Shown here: positions 35,068 to 45,321 of the stretch, one piece after another
How the letters are laid out: every line of letters begins with the position of its first letter
How positions within the stretch are numbered: the first letter of the stretch is position 1
DNA from: Desmonostoc muscorum FACHB-395
Lineage (GTDB): Bacteria; Cyanobacteriota; Cyanobacteriia; Cyanobacteriales; Nostocaceae
DNA length: 64,000 nucleotides
Assembly: GCF_014698035.1 (NCBI RefSeq)
Contig: NZ_JACJSF010000035.1
Span: 1-64,000, forward strand
Direction: 5' to 3'
Notes under the pieces: generated by a model
Database searches by the model: none
What the model was told of the DNA's origin: nothing
The model's input: only the letters and a program-made list of their open reading frames with translations
Position numbers and translations under genes: made by a program

Positions 35068-37710
35068 CTATGTAGCAATCTGTGGTACTGACACCTTCAT
35101 CAGCACTTTTTTGCTAAAAGACAGACCGTTCTCATTTTTGTCAATGATAATCGTGTCTCCAGAGATAAAAGTATTCTCCAATAACTTGGTGGCGAGGGGG
35201 TTTTCTACTTCTCGCTGAATTGCGCGTTTGAGTGGACGCGCACCATAAACTGGATCATAGCCTGATTCCACAAGGTGATCGCAAGCTGCTTGGGATATCT
35301 CAAAGAAGATTTTTTGCTCGCGCAGGAGATTTTCTACCCGCTTAAGTTGAATACGGATGATTTGCCGCATTTCCGTGCGATTGAGGGTATGGAAGAGAAT
35401 AATATCATCGACGCGGTTGAGAAATTCTGGGCGGAAATGCGATCGCAAACCTTCCATTACCCGCTTCCGCATAGTTTCATACTGGGAATCATCACCAGAT
35501 ACATCCAAGATATGTTCGCTACCTATGTTACTGGTCATAACAATAACGCTGTTACGAAAATCTACCGTTCTCCCCTGAGAGTCAGTAATTCTCCCATCAT
35601 CTAAAACCTGCAACAAAATATTGAACACATCGGGGTGCGCTTTTTCCACTTCATCCAGCAACACCACTGAGTAAGGACGGCGGCGAACCGCCTCGGAAAG
35701 CTGACCGCCTTCTTCATAGCCTACGTATCCTGGAGGCGCACCCACTAAGCGAGAAACTGAGTGTTTTTCCATATACTCAGACATATCCAAGCGCACCAAG
35801 GCATCATCAGAATCAAAGAGAAACTGAGCTAAAGCGCGGGCGAGTTCGGTTTTGCCCACTCCTGTGGGGCCCATGAACAAAAATGAACCAATGGGACGCG
35901 AGGGGTCTTTCATCCCCGCACGGGCGCGGCGAATGGCTGCTGCTACTGCTTCTACAGCCTCTTCTTGCCCAATAACTCGTTGATGCAAATGACTTTCTAG
36001 TTGCAGCAATTTTTGCCGTTCTGATTCCAATAAGCGATTGACAGGAATTCCTGTCCATTTGGCGACGATTTCGGCAATATCGGCTTCAGTAACTTGTTCT
36101 CGCAGCAACGTCGAACCTTGGTTTTGAATTTCTAAAAGGCTCGCTTCCTTGGCTTCGCGCTCGTGCTGTACTCCTTCCAATTTGCCATATTTCAGTTGAG
36201 CAGCTTTATTTAAGTCATAAGCACGTTCCGCCTGTTCAATTTGCACTCGCAGCGCATCTTCTTCTTTCTTTAAAGCGCTTATCGCCTCCAATATCTGCTT
36301 TTCACCTTGCCATTGCTCATTAAATACTTGCTGTTTTTCAGTTAAAGTGGCGATTTCTTGCTCAATGCGCTCTAAACGTTCTTTTGTTTGGGGAGTCCCC
36401 TTTTCTTCACCAGCTAATGACAGCTTTTCCATTTCTAACTGCATGAGGCGGCGATCGATGGTTTCCAATTCGGCTGGTTTGGAGGTAATCTCCATTTTCA
36501 ACTGTGCTGCTGCTTCATCCACCAAATCGATGGCTTTATCTGGCAAAAAGCGATCGCTAATATAACGCGCTGATAGAGTTGCTGCTGCTACTAACGCCGA
36601 ATCAGAAATTTTGACATTGTGATGCACTTCATAGCGTTCTTTCAACCCCCGCAGAATGGAAATAGTATTTTCCACACTTGGCTGATCGACAAATACTTGT
36701 TGAAAGCGGCGTTCTAGCGCAGCATCTTTCTCAATGTGTTTGCGGAACTCGTCGAGGGTAGTTGCGCCAATGCAACGCAGTTCTCCCCGCGCCAGCATTG
36801 GTTTGAGCAGATTTCCGGCATCCATTGCCCCTTGTTGGCTGGAACCTGTACCGACTACGGTATGTAGTTCGTCGATAAATAGGACAATTTGCCCGTTAGA
36901 GTCCATAACTTCTTTGAGGACAGCTTTCAGGCGTTCTTCAAATTCTCCTCGCAATTTTGCCCCAGCAATTAAACTACCGATGTCTAAAGAGATGAGTTGG
37001 CGGTTTTTCAGAGATTCGGGAACGTCACCGTTTACCATCCGTTGTGCCAAAGCTTCTGCGATCGCAGTTTTACCTACGCCAGGTTCACCAATCAAGACTG
37101 GGTTATTTTTGCTCCGACGAGATAATACTTGAATTACCCGCCGAATTTCGTCATCTCGCCCAATTACCGGATCGAGTTTTCCAGCTTTTGCCTGTTCTGT
37201 TAAATCTCTACCAAATTTTTGTAACGCTTCATAGCGCGATTCTGGGCTTTGATCTGTTACCTTTTGGCTACCGCGAACGGCTTTGATAGTAGCTTCTAGT
37301 TTAGCTGCGTCTGCACTAAAGCTTTTGAGGATCTTTCGTCCAATGCGATCGTCTTCAGCAAAAGCCAAAAGTATATGTTCTACGGAAATGTAGGAGTCTT
37401 TCATCCTGACTCTAGCTTCCTCAGCTTTATCTAGTAAAACATCTAAACTACGGCTAAGATAAAGCTGATCGCTTTTACCAACTTTGGGCTGACGTTGGAT
37501 AAAGGCTTCTAACTGCTGTTGAAAGCGGATTGGATCGACCTCAGATCGAGCCAGGATACGTATTGCTAGACTAGTGGGTTCTTCTAACAGGGCAATAATT
37601 AAATGTTCAACATCTAGTTGCTGTTGTTGATAAGCACGGACTATATCCTGAGATTTAACAATTGCTTCCCAGGCTTTATCAGTAAATTTATTCGGATCTG
37701 TAGGTTGCAT
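35068..37710 (-). CDS. clpB: ATP-dependent disaggregase ClpB
   Basis: 880 residues: N-domain (1-145), first AAA+ module with Walker [10 protein letters not shown], a coiled-coil M-domain (about 400-525) that distinguishes ClpB from ClpC/ClpA, second AAA+ module with Walker [10 protein letters not shown], and C-terminal D2-small domain. The ClpP-binding IGF/L loop is absent, as expected. It pulls apart aggregates with DnaK. Cyanobacteria have two clpB genes; which this is cannot be said. The last ~15 residues ([18 protein letters not shown]) are specific to this copy. Confidence 0.97.
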   Translation of the reverse strand: MQPTDPNKFTDKAWEAIVKSQDIVRAYQQQQLDVEHLIIALLEEPTSLAIRILARSEVDPIRFQQQLEAFIQRQPKVGKSDQLYLSRSLDVLLDKAEEARVRMKDSYISVEHILLAFAEDDRIGRKILKSFSADAAKLEATIKAVRGSQKVTDQSPESRYEALQKFGRDLTEQAKAGKLDPVIGRDDEIRRVIQVLSRRSKNNPVLIGEPGVGKTAIAEALAQRMVNGDVPESLKNRQLISLDIGSLIAGAKLRGEFEERLKAVLKEVMDSNGQIVLFIDELHTVVGTGSSQQGAMDAGNLLKPMLARGELRCIGATTLDEFRKHIEKDAALERRFQQVFVDQPSVENTISILRGLKERYEVHHNVKISDSALVAAATLSARYISDRFLPDKAIDLVDEAAAQLKMEITSKPAELETIDRRLMQLEMEKLSLAGEEKGTPQTKERLERIEQEIATLTEKQQVFNEQWQGEKQILEAISALKKEEDALRVQIEQAERAYDLNKAAQLKYGKLEGVQHEREAKEASLLEIQNQGSTLLREQVTEADIAEIVAKWTGIPVNRLLESERQKLLQLESHLHQRVIGQEEAVEAVAAAIRRARAGMKDPSRPIGSFLFMGPTGVGKTELARALAQFLFDSDDALVRLDMSEYMEKHSVSRLVGAPPGYVGYEEGGQLSEAVRRRPYSVVLLDEVEKAHPDVFNILLQVLDDGRITDSQGRTVDFRNSVIVMTSNIGSEHILDVSGDDSQYETMRKRVMEGLRSHFRPEFLNRVDDIILFHTLNRTEMRQIIRIQLKRVENLLREQKIFFEISQAACDHLVESGYDPVYGARPLKRAIQREVENPLATKLLENTFISGDTIIIDKNENGLSFSKKVLMKVSVPQIAT

Positions 37711-37738
37711 CTTTATAATTTTGGAATTTTGATTTTTA

Positions 37739-37830
37739 GTTTAGGGATTGGGCATTGGGGACTGGATATTGGGGATTGGAAAAACTTTTACTTAGTCACT
37801 AATTCCTAGTGCCTAGTCCCCAGTCCCTAA
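37739..37830. repeat. GGGGATTGG / CCTAGTCCCCAG repeats upstream of clpB
   Basis: Units of GGGGATTGG, GGGCATTGG and GGGGACTGG (37743-37780) are followed by the complementary-type CCTAGTGCCTAGTCCCCAGTCCC run (37806-37829). The same combination occurs inside the exporter gene at about 24781-24850. It lies in the clpB upstream region. Confidence 0.7.
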
Positions 37831-37928
37831 TTATCCAAACATTCTCAGCGTATATCCGTGTGTATCTCCAGTGGCAATTTAGGAATGGTAATTTGGTGAT
37901 AGTTTAATCTACTACCTATTTTCTAATT

Positions 37929-38080
37929 TAACGTGTCGGGGAAGTCCCCACTTTCTCTGCGAGACGCTAACGCGAACAATGTACTCATAAGGTGGGGATT
38001 GTAAGCGGGTACTAAGGATTGCATCCGCTATTGTTTTTTTGTGTAAACAAAAACAATAGCGGATGTATGACGAAGCACCA
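37929..38080 (+). repeat. Dispersed ~150-bp element, copy 1 (with 17-bp stem hairpin)
   Basis: The block from TAACGTGTCG (37929) to GGATGTATGACGAA (about 38075) recurs in inverse orientation at 53357-53512. The first ~75 bp are about 90% identical between copies; the second half is weaker. This copy has a perfect 17-bp stem (38022-38038 with 38049-38065). It ends about 25 bp before an IS605-like remnant; copy 2 sits in the same relation to the intact TnpB element. Confidence 0.8.
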
Positions 38081-38102
38081 AAATTTTCTGATAAGCTTTG
38101 GA

Positions 38103-38292
38103 TTATCTTGACCACCAATGCCGTAAGCGAAAACCAAGCTGGATAGGTATGTGTCGCAAGAGAAAGGTTTGGGTCTTAGGAACCAGGACTCCTGCCCTTG
38201 GAGGGAATGTCAGACCAATAGAACTACAAATTTCTGGAGGCTGTTCCCGATGAATTGGGAAGCTCCGTCCGTCTTACGGCGGGGTAGTTCAC
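38103..38292 (+). mobile_element. TnpB-less IS200/IS605-type remnant A (possible omega-RNA)
   Basis: From TTATCTTGA (about 38103) through ATGCCGTAAGCGAAAA (38118) and CTGCCCTTGGAGGGAATG (38195-38212) to the terminal hairpin and GGGGTAGTTCAC (38281-38292). The end motif equals that of the intact TnpB element (52027-52038), and the rest aligns over about 190 bp with the minus-strand remnant at 57442-57652. No transposase frame remains. The conserved 3' part with its terminal stem is what would be the guide-RNA scaffold of TnpB; the adjacent sequence (38293 onward) reaches into the end of gloA. Confidence 0.7.
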
Positions 38293-38301
38293 TTATAAGA
38301 A

Positions 38302-38736
38302 TTACTGACTCACAAGTTGCTCTTGTGATTCCTGTTTGGCTGCCGAACCTTGAGATCCTAGTTGAATCAGTTCAATTTTATACCCATCTGGATCTTCCAC
38401 AAAAGCAATTACTGTCGAACCATGTTTCATCGGCCCTGGTTCGCGCACGACTTTACCGCCCTGATTGCGGATTTCTTCACAGGTAGCGTAAATATCATCA
38501 ACTCCAAGGGCAATGTGACCGTAAGCATTACCCAATTCATATTTTTCCACACCCCAGTTGTAGGTTAGTTCAATTACTGCGTTGTCGCTTTCGTCACCAT
38601 AGCCCACAAAAGCCAAGGTAAATTCTCCCCCTGGATAATCTTTTCGGCGCAGTAATTTCATACCCAAAAGTTCACAGTAGAACTTCAACGACTCTTCCAG
38701 ATTTGCTACCCGTAGCATTGTATGTAGTAATCGCAT
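38302..38736 (-). CDS. gloA: Lactoylglutathione lyase (glyoxalase I)
   Basis: 144 residues of the VOC fold. Nickel/zinc ligands of glyoxalase I are in place: H5 (LLHTMLRV), E56 region (AVIELTYN), H74 (YGHIALGV) and E122 (GYKIELIQ). It converts the methylglyoxal-glutathione hemithioacetal to S-lactoylglutathione. The C-terminal tail after LIQLG ([18 protein letters not shown]) is extra compared with E. coli GloA (135). Its stop is only 10 bp from the end of the IS605-like remnant, so part of the tail may derive from that insertion. Confidence 0.95.
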   Translation of the reverse strand: MRLLHTMLRVANLEESLKFYCELLGMKLLRRKDYPGGEFTLAFVGYGDESDNAVIELTYNWGVEKYELGNAYGHIALGVDDIYATCEEIRNQGGKVVREPGPMKHGSTVIAFVEDPDGYKIELIQLGSQGSAAKQESQEQLVSQ

Positions 38737-40471
<1,735 letters not shown>

Positions 40472-40538
40472 GGAATAGGGAATAGGTTACAGGTTACAGG
40501 TATTTTCTGTCCCCTGTACCCTGTCCCCTTTCCCCTAA

Positions 40539-41597
40539 TTAAGGATAAAACCCCAACTTGGGCAACCCCAAAGTTTCATCCCAGCCCATCATTAGGTTTA
40601 GACATTGAATCGCTTGACCCGCCTGCCCTTTAATTAGATTGTCAATTGCCGACATGACAATCACCCGACCTGTGCGCGAGTCAACTTCTACGCCGATGTA
40701 ACAAAGATTGCTGCCGTTAGCCCACTTGGTTTGGGGATAAATGCCGCTACCGCAGACTTTTACCCAAGGAGAGTTGCGGTAGAAGGCTGAGAAAATTGTG
40801 ATTAAGTCATCTCGCACTAGACCGGGATCGCTCATTTTTGCATATACTGTTGCCAAAATCCCGCGTACCATTGGGACAAGATGTGGTGTAAATTGGATCA
40901 TCAGTTCGTGACCAGCTAAGTCACTGCAAATTTGCTCAATTTCTGGGGTATGACGGTGACGGCCGATATTGAAAGCTGCGATGGAATTATCTGCTTCAGA
41001 TAGTAATAAGTTGGTTTGAGGTTGCCGTCCACTGCTAGATGTGCCAGCCTTGGCATCGATAATAGCTGTTTCTGGGACGATTAAGCCTTGCTTTAAGAGT
41101 GGCGAAAGTGCAAGGAGACTCGCAGTCGGATAGGAACCAGGACAGCCAATAAGTTGAGCTTCGGCAATGCGATCGCGATAAAGTTCTGGTAATCCATAAA
41201 CTGCTGTAGCTGCAATGGTGCGATCGCTTCTCTCAATGCCATACCAATTTGTATAAGTTGTCAAATCCCTGAACCGATAGTCTGCACTCAGATCCAGCAC
41301 TTTACATCCTTTTTCTAATAGTTTGGGCGCGATTTGGCAAGCCAGACCATTTGGTAAAGACAGGAAAACTACTTCACAGCGATGAGCAATTATTTCTGGT
41401 TCTACCGCTTCTATTGGTAGATTAGCGGTATGAGCCAGATGCGGGTACAAATCCCCAAAGGATTTACCGATACTACTCTCACCGCCTAAATAAACCAGTT
41501 CGACTTCTGGATGATCCATCAGTAGCCGTACTAACTGCACTTCGCCATAGCCCGACGCGCCAACAATCCCAACGGGTACGCGTCTAAATTTGCCCAT
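40539..41597 (-). CDS. argC: N-acetyl-gamma-glutamyl-phosphate reductase
   Basis: 352 residues. NADPH-binding Rossmann fold with [18 protein letters not shown], and catalytic C152 in [13 protein letters not shown]-bearing HTPEIEQI and the C-terminal [12 protein letters not shown] follow the long-form ArgC pattern. It is the third step in arginine (and cyanophycin precursor) synthesis. Start ATG 41597. Usual ArgC proteins have GYTG in the nucleotide loop; here it is GYGE, a small deviation. Confidence 0.97.
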   Translation of the reverse strand: MGKFRRVPVGIVGASGYGEVQLVRLLMDHPEVELVYLGGESSIGKSFGDLYPHLAHTANLPIEAVEPEIIAHRCEVVFLSLPNGLACQIAPKLLEKGCKVLDLSADYRFRDLTTYTNWYGIERSDRTIAATAVYGLPELYRDRIAEAQLIGCPGSYPTASLLALSPLLKQGLIVPETAIIDAKAGTSSSGRQPQTNLLLSEADNSIAAFNIGRHRHTPEIEQICSDLAGHELMIQFTPHLVPMVRGILATVYAKMSDPGLVRDDLITIFSAFYRNSPWVKVCGSGIYPQTKWANGSNLCYIGVEVDSRTGRVIVMSAIDNLIKGQAGQAIQCLNLMMGWDETLGLPKLGFYP

Positions 41598-42071
41598 GAT
41601 CTGAAATCCTTATCCCATGAATAGTTAATTCGTTCTCAGCTATCAACAATATCAGCGACTAGACTCTTAGCGTACAAAACACCTAAAACCCCTCTACTTT
41701 TTTCGGACGGAAAGTAAGAAGACGCGGCGAAGTGACAAAATATTCTATTTGTCCCCCCTTATGAATGGCACTAAGAAAACCTGAAACCTTTGTTTGAGGG
41801 AGGTGTGGGAGGTGTGGGAGGATGGGGAAGAAGTCTTACCCCCCACACTCCCCACACTCCCCACACTCAAAAGCCAGTTAAATCAAGGGTTTGCGCTTAT
41901 CTTAATGCCATTTGTCCCCCTTATCTTGTTCATCCTTGGCTGTCGCTGCACTTTAAATCCCCATTTTGAACGGCAAAAATTTTTGCCCTGTTATCAAATC
42001 ATTGCTAGTCTACTTCTCTGCCTTATAAAGGAGCTACAATCTAAAAGAAGAAATTGTAAAAAAAATTTACG
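41598..42071. other. Intergenic region between argC and ribBA with hairpin repeat
   Basis: 474 bp between divergent genes. 41798-41822 has three GGAGGTGTGG units and 41840-41870 three CCCCACACTC units in opposite sense, which would fold into a long stem. The ribBA leader (41930-42071) shows no FMN riboswitch consensus that I can see. A TATAAAGGAGC at about 42024 is promoter- or ribosome-site-like. Confidence 0.6.
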
Positions 42072-43766
42072 TTGGTAGCTGGAAATCTTTCTGTGTCACA
42101 GCCTAATCCTACCCAAGCTTTTAAATTTGATTCGATTGATGCCGCTTTAGCAGACCTAAAAGCTGGTCGTGTAATTGTAGTGGTAGATGATGAAAATAGA
42201 GAAAATGAAGGCGACTTAATTTGTGCTGCCCAATTTGCGACACCCGACACGATTAATTTCATGGCGGTGGAAGCTAGAGGGCTGATTTGTTTGGCAATGA
42301 CAGGCGATCGCTTAGACGAACTAGACTTACCTTTGATGGTAAGCAACATTACAGATACTAATCAAACTGCCTTCACTGTTAGCATTGATGCTGGCCCAGA
42401 ATTGGGTGTTACGACTGGCATCTCAGCCGAAGATCGTGCCCGCACTATCCAGGTTACTCTCAATCCAGCCACAAAACCTACCGATTTACGTCGTCCTGGT
42501 CATATTTTCCCCATTCGGGCAAAAGCTGGGGGTGTACTCAAACGCGCCGGGCATACGGAAGCGGCTGTAGACTTATCTCGACTAGCAGGGCTATATCCAG
42601 CCGGGGTAATTTGTGAAATTCAAAACCCCGATGGTTCAATGGCACGGTTGCAGCAATTATTTGAATATGCCAAACGTCACAATTTAAAAATAATTAGTAT
42701 TGCGGATTTAATCAGCTATCGCCTACAGCACGATCGCCTGGTGTATCGTGAGGTAATTACCAAGCTGCCTAGTCAATTCGGCCAGTTTGAAATTTACGCC
42801 TACCGCCATACCCTGGATAATACAGAACACGTTGCAATTGTCAAAGGAGATCCAGATAACTTCAAAGATGAGCCAGTAATGGTGCGGATGCACTCAGAAT
42901 GCTTAACTGGTGATGCTTTGGGTTCTTTGCGCTGCGATTGTCGGATGCAGTTAGAAGCTGCGCTGAAGATGATTGAGGCTGCTGGTCAAGGTGTAGTTGT
43001 ATACCTGCGTCAAGAAGGACGAGGCATCGGCTTGATTAACAAGCTAAAAGCCTACTCATTGCAGGATATGGGACTGGATACAGTTGAAGCAAACGAGCGT
43101 TTGGGATTTCCTGCTGACTTGCGAGACTACGGGATGGGCGCACAAATGCTGATGGATTTGGGCATCAAAAAGATTCGTTTGATTACCAATAATCCCCGCA
43201 AAATTGCTGGAGTTAAGGGCTATGGATTGGAAGTAGTTGATCGCGTGCCATTGTTAATTGAAGCAACCGACTACAATTCTTATTACCTAGCGACAAAGGC
43301 GAAAAAGCTGGGTCACATGCTGTTACAGACTTATCTGGTTACAGTAGCAATTCATTGGCAAGATGACCCGGAAGCAGTGACAGAACGTTATGAACGCTTA
43401 GAAAAACTGCGACATCTAGCCAAAACTAATGATTTATTATTGCAAGAAGAAGCGCGTCCCTTAGCGATCGCTATATTTGATGAGCCATCTTTGACAGTAC
43501 ACTTGGGTTTTGATCAAGCAAAAGTTGCTAGCTCTGATTGGTATCAACAAACTGGTCATCCTTATATACAAGCTATCTTCCAAATTCTGGACAACCTTGC
43601 AACCTTGCCATACATCCAAAAACTAGAATTTCTGATTTCTTCTGGTTGCGATCCCTTGAGTAATTTACAAGTCCAACTGGATCGGCAGACATTCTCGGAT
43701 GGTACACTACCTTCATCGATTAGCGATCGCCTAGAAAAGCAGCAAATATATAGCTTTAGCAAATAG
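42072..43766 (+). CDS. ribBA: Bifunctional riboflavin protein RibBA
   Basis: 564 residues: N-terminal 3,4-dihydroxy-2-butanone-4-phosphate synthase ([38 protein letters not shown]) and C-terminal GTP cyclohydrolase II (zinc site [17 protein letters not shown], then GRGIGL). It makes both precursors of riboflavin. The frame opens at a TTG (42072); GTG at 42093 is another possible start, and no ATG lies ahead of the conserved part. After the GCHII domain (~residue 430) comes an extra ~130-residue C-terminal region ([20 protein letters not shown]...) of unknown role, found in cyanobacterial RibBA. Confidence 0.95.
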   Translation: MVAGNLSVSQPNPTQAFKFDSIDAALADLKAGRVIVVVDDENRENEGDLICAAQFATPDTINFMAVEARGLICLAMTGDRLDELDLPLMVSNITDTNQTAFTVSIDAGPELGVTTGISAEDRARTIQVTLNPATKPTDLRRPGHIFPIRAKAGGVLKRAGHTEAAVDLSRLAGLYPAGVICEIQNPDGSMARLQQLFEYAKRHNLKIISIADLISYRLQHDRLVYREVITKLPSQFGQFEIYAYRHTLDNTEHVAIVKGDPDNFKDEPVMVRMHSECLTGDALGSLRCDCRMQLEAALKMIEAAGQGVVVYLRQEGRGIGLINKLKAYSLQDMGLDTVEANERLGFPADLRDYGMGAQMLMDLGIKKIRLITNNPRKIAGVKGYGLEVVDRVPLLIEATDYNSYYLATKAKKLGHMLLQTYLVTVAIHWQDDPEAVTERYERLEKLRHLAKTNDLLLQEEARPLAIAIFDEPSLTVHLGFDQAKVASSDWYQQTGHPYIQAIFQILDNLATLPYIQKLEFLISSGCDPLSNLQVQLDRQTFSDGTLPSSISDRLEKQQIYSFSK

Positions 43767-43786
43767 CGTGGTTCAATAAATTTTGT

Positions 43787-43931
43787 AGTGGCGTGGCAAG
43801 ACTAAAATGTTGCAAAAAAATTGTAGGTTGGGTGGAGGCTTTGCGTAACCCAACATTCTGATATATGTTGGTTTGCGCTCCGCTTCACCCAACCTACGTC
43901 TAATGCACTATTTTAGCCTTGCCACGCCATT
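43787..43931. repeat. MITE-like nested inverted repeat between convergent genes
   Basis: Outer arms TGGCGTGGCAAGACTAAAAT (43789-43808) and its near-perfect reverse complement (about 43910-43929, one mismatch) enclose a second inverted repeat: GTAGGTTGGGTG (43823-43834) with CACCCAACCTAC (43887-43898), continuing imperfectly inward. The ~145-bp unit fills the gap between ribBA and the amidase gene and could end both transcripts. Confidence 0.85.
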
Positions 43932-43940
43932 ACGAATAAA

Positions 43941-44819
43941 TTATTTACTTGCTCTATAAATTGGTCTAACTTGACGAAAAGTATTAAGTAAACTCAGAAA
44001 TTTATTACCATCAAAATTTATCGGGTCAACTTTTTTACCAGAACGATCTACGAGATGATGGGTAGTAATGCGATAGTCTGGAACTTGACTTTGAGCAATT
44101 AACCAAGCAAGAGACTTATATTGAGCCTCCGTGTAGCCGCTATGGGTTTGTTGGCTGTTACTGTCATAACTATCTGGCGGTGTTTCTAAAGAAACGTGGT
44201 AAGCAAAATTATTCACAGACGCAGGTAACTTTGGATTAGTCTGCACAGTTTCCAATCCCTGTGGACTCTCAAATACTGAGTTAGCTGCACCAAAAGCCCG
44301 CTTTTCTGGCGGTACTAGATAAACCACCGTTCCATCTAACTTGACTAAAGCGTGGTAACTTGCCTGTACACTTTCATCGTTATGGGCTACTTGAAAGAAA
44401 TTAATCGCGCTGGAAGCAGAATAACCAGTTTCATGGAGGACGATAATCGGTTGGTTGTGAAGAGGTATACCATTAACATCTTGGGCGTACCGTTCTCCAT
44501 AGTTACTTGGATCAACCGAAGCAACTTGATAACTAGGTCTGTACTTTGCAAAAGCTTGAGTAGTTATGTACCTTGATACAGGCTTGTTAGTCTTGACTGG
44601 GGACTTGATAACACGTTGAGATTTCTTCTCTGGCTCTTTCGCTGATTGGAATTGCACCTGCGGATATTGACTGAAGGCCATAACCCGTGGATTAGATAGA
44701 TGGGATGTTGTCGGATTATTGTGTAATTTTGTCGCTCGTCCAATTAGCAGCACCACAATCACAGCCATGAACATCAGCGAGATTAGTAACACCCTAGTCG
44801 CCCAGTCTTTAAACCTCAT
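43941..44819 (-). CDS. Membrane-anchored N-acetylmuramoyl-L-alanine amidase (Amidase_2)
   Basis: 292 residues. One N-terminal membrane anchor (about 10-28), a proline/serine-rich periplasmic linker to ~100, then an Amidase_2/PGRP domain: zinc ligand H129 in IVLHETG, ASYHALVKLDGTVVYLV, and the second ligand region THHLVDRSGKKVDPINF. It cuts the bond between muramic acid and L-alanine in peptidoglycan. Cell-wall amidases matter for septal pores in filamentous cyanobacteria, but those are AmiC-type (Amidase_3); this is a different family. Stands alone. Confidence 0.92.
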   Translation of the reverse strand: MRFKDWATRVLLISLMFMAVIVVLLIGRATKLHNNPTTSHLSNPRVMAFSQYPQVQFQSAKEPEKKSQRVIKSPVKTNKPVSRYITTQAFAKYRPSYQVASVDPSNYGERYAQDVNGIPLHNQPIIVLHETGYSASSAINFFQVAHNDESVQASYHALVKLDGTVVYLVPPEKRAFGAANSVFESPQGLETVQTNPKLPASVNNFAYHVSLETPPDSYDSNSQQTHSGYTEAQYKSLAWLIAQSQVPDYRITTHHLVDRSGKKVDPINFDGNKFLSLLNTFRQVRPIYRASK

Positions 44820-45321
44820 TTTTCTAATACCCGTAAAACGGTAAATATTAACTTATAGCTAAATTGCGATGTCTTTCGTAGAGGCGCACTTCCGTAAACC
44901 CCTACCGTAGATGGTATCCAAACGATAATCACTATAACACTTTAATTCTAGTCAAATATACGTTACTAGTATATGTTGGAATGCTAAATAATCGTTTTAG
45001 ACGCTTCCTCTGTCTAGGGAGCTATTTAAACTTCATAACTTTTGCCATGAGTATGGAATTGCTGCCAAAGGAATTCCGGTAAGTATACCAAGTAGCAATT
45101 ATGAATACCTTGTATTCCGAGGCATCTCCTCCCTTAAACGGATATGGTTCGGGTTTCTGAGTGAAAGGATTAACCATATTTGTTTGCCAACATAGACTTA
45201 ATCTCAGTATTCCCAGGAATTATTTTGGTGTATTGCTCGTTCTATACAAAAGAGCGATCGCACTCTCCCCCACAAACTTAGATAAAATCACTATGGTGCT
45301 AGTTAACCTTCCCTAAATCTG
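44820..45321. other. Intergenic region, no gene seen
   Basis: 502 bp between divergent amidase and U32 genes. Contains a HIP1 octamer near 45255 and presumably both promoters. Short frames exist without recognisable motifs. Confidence 0.5.

Noticed and set aside
41930-42071. FMN riboswitch before ribBA
   Set aside because: None of the conserved FMN-aptamer segments could be seen in the leader.
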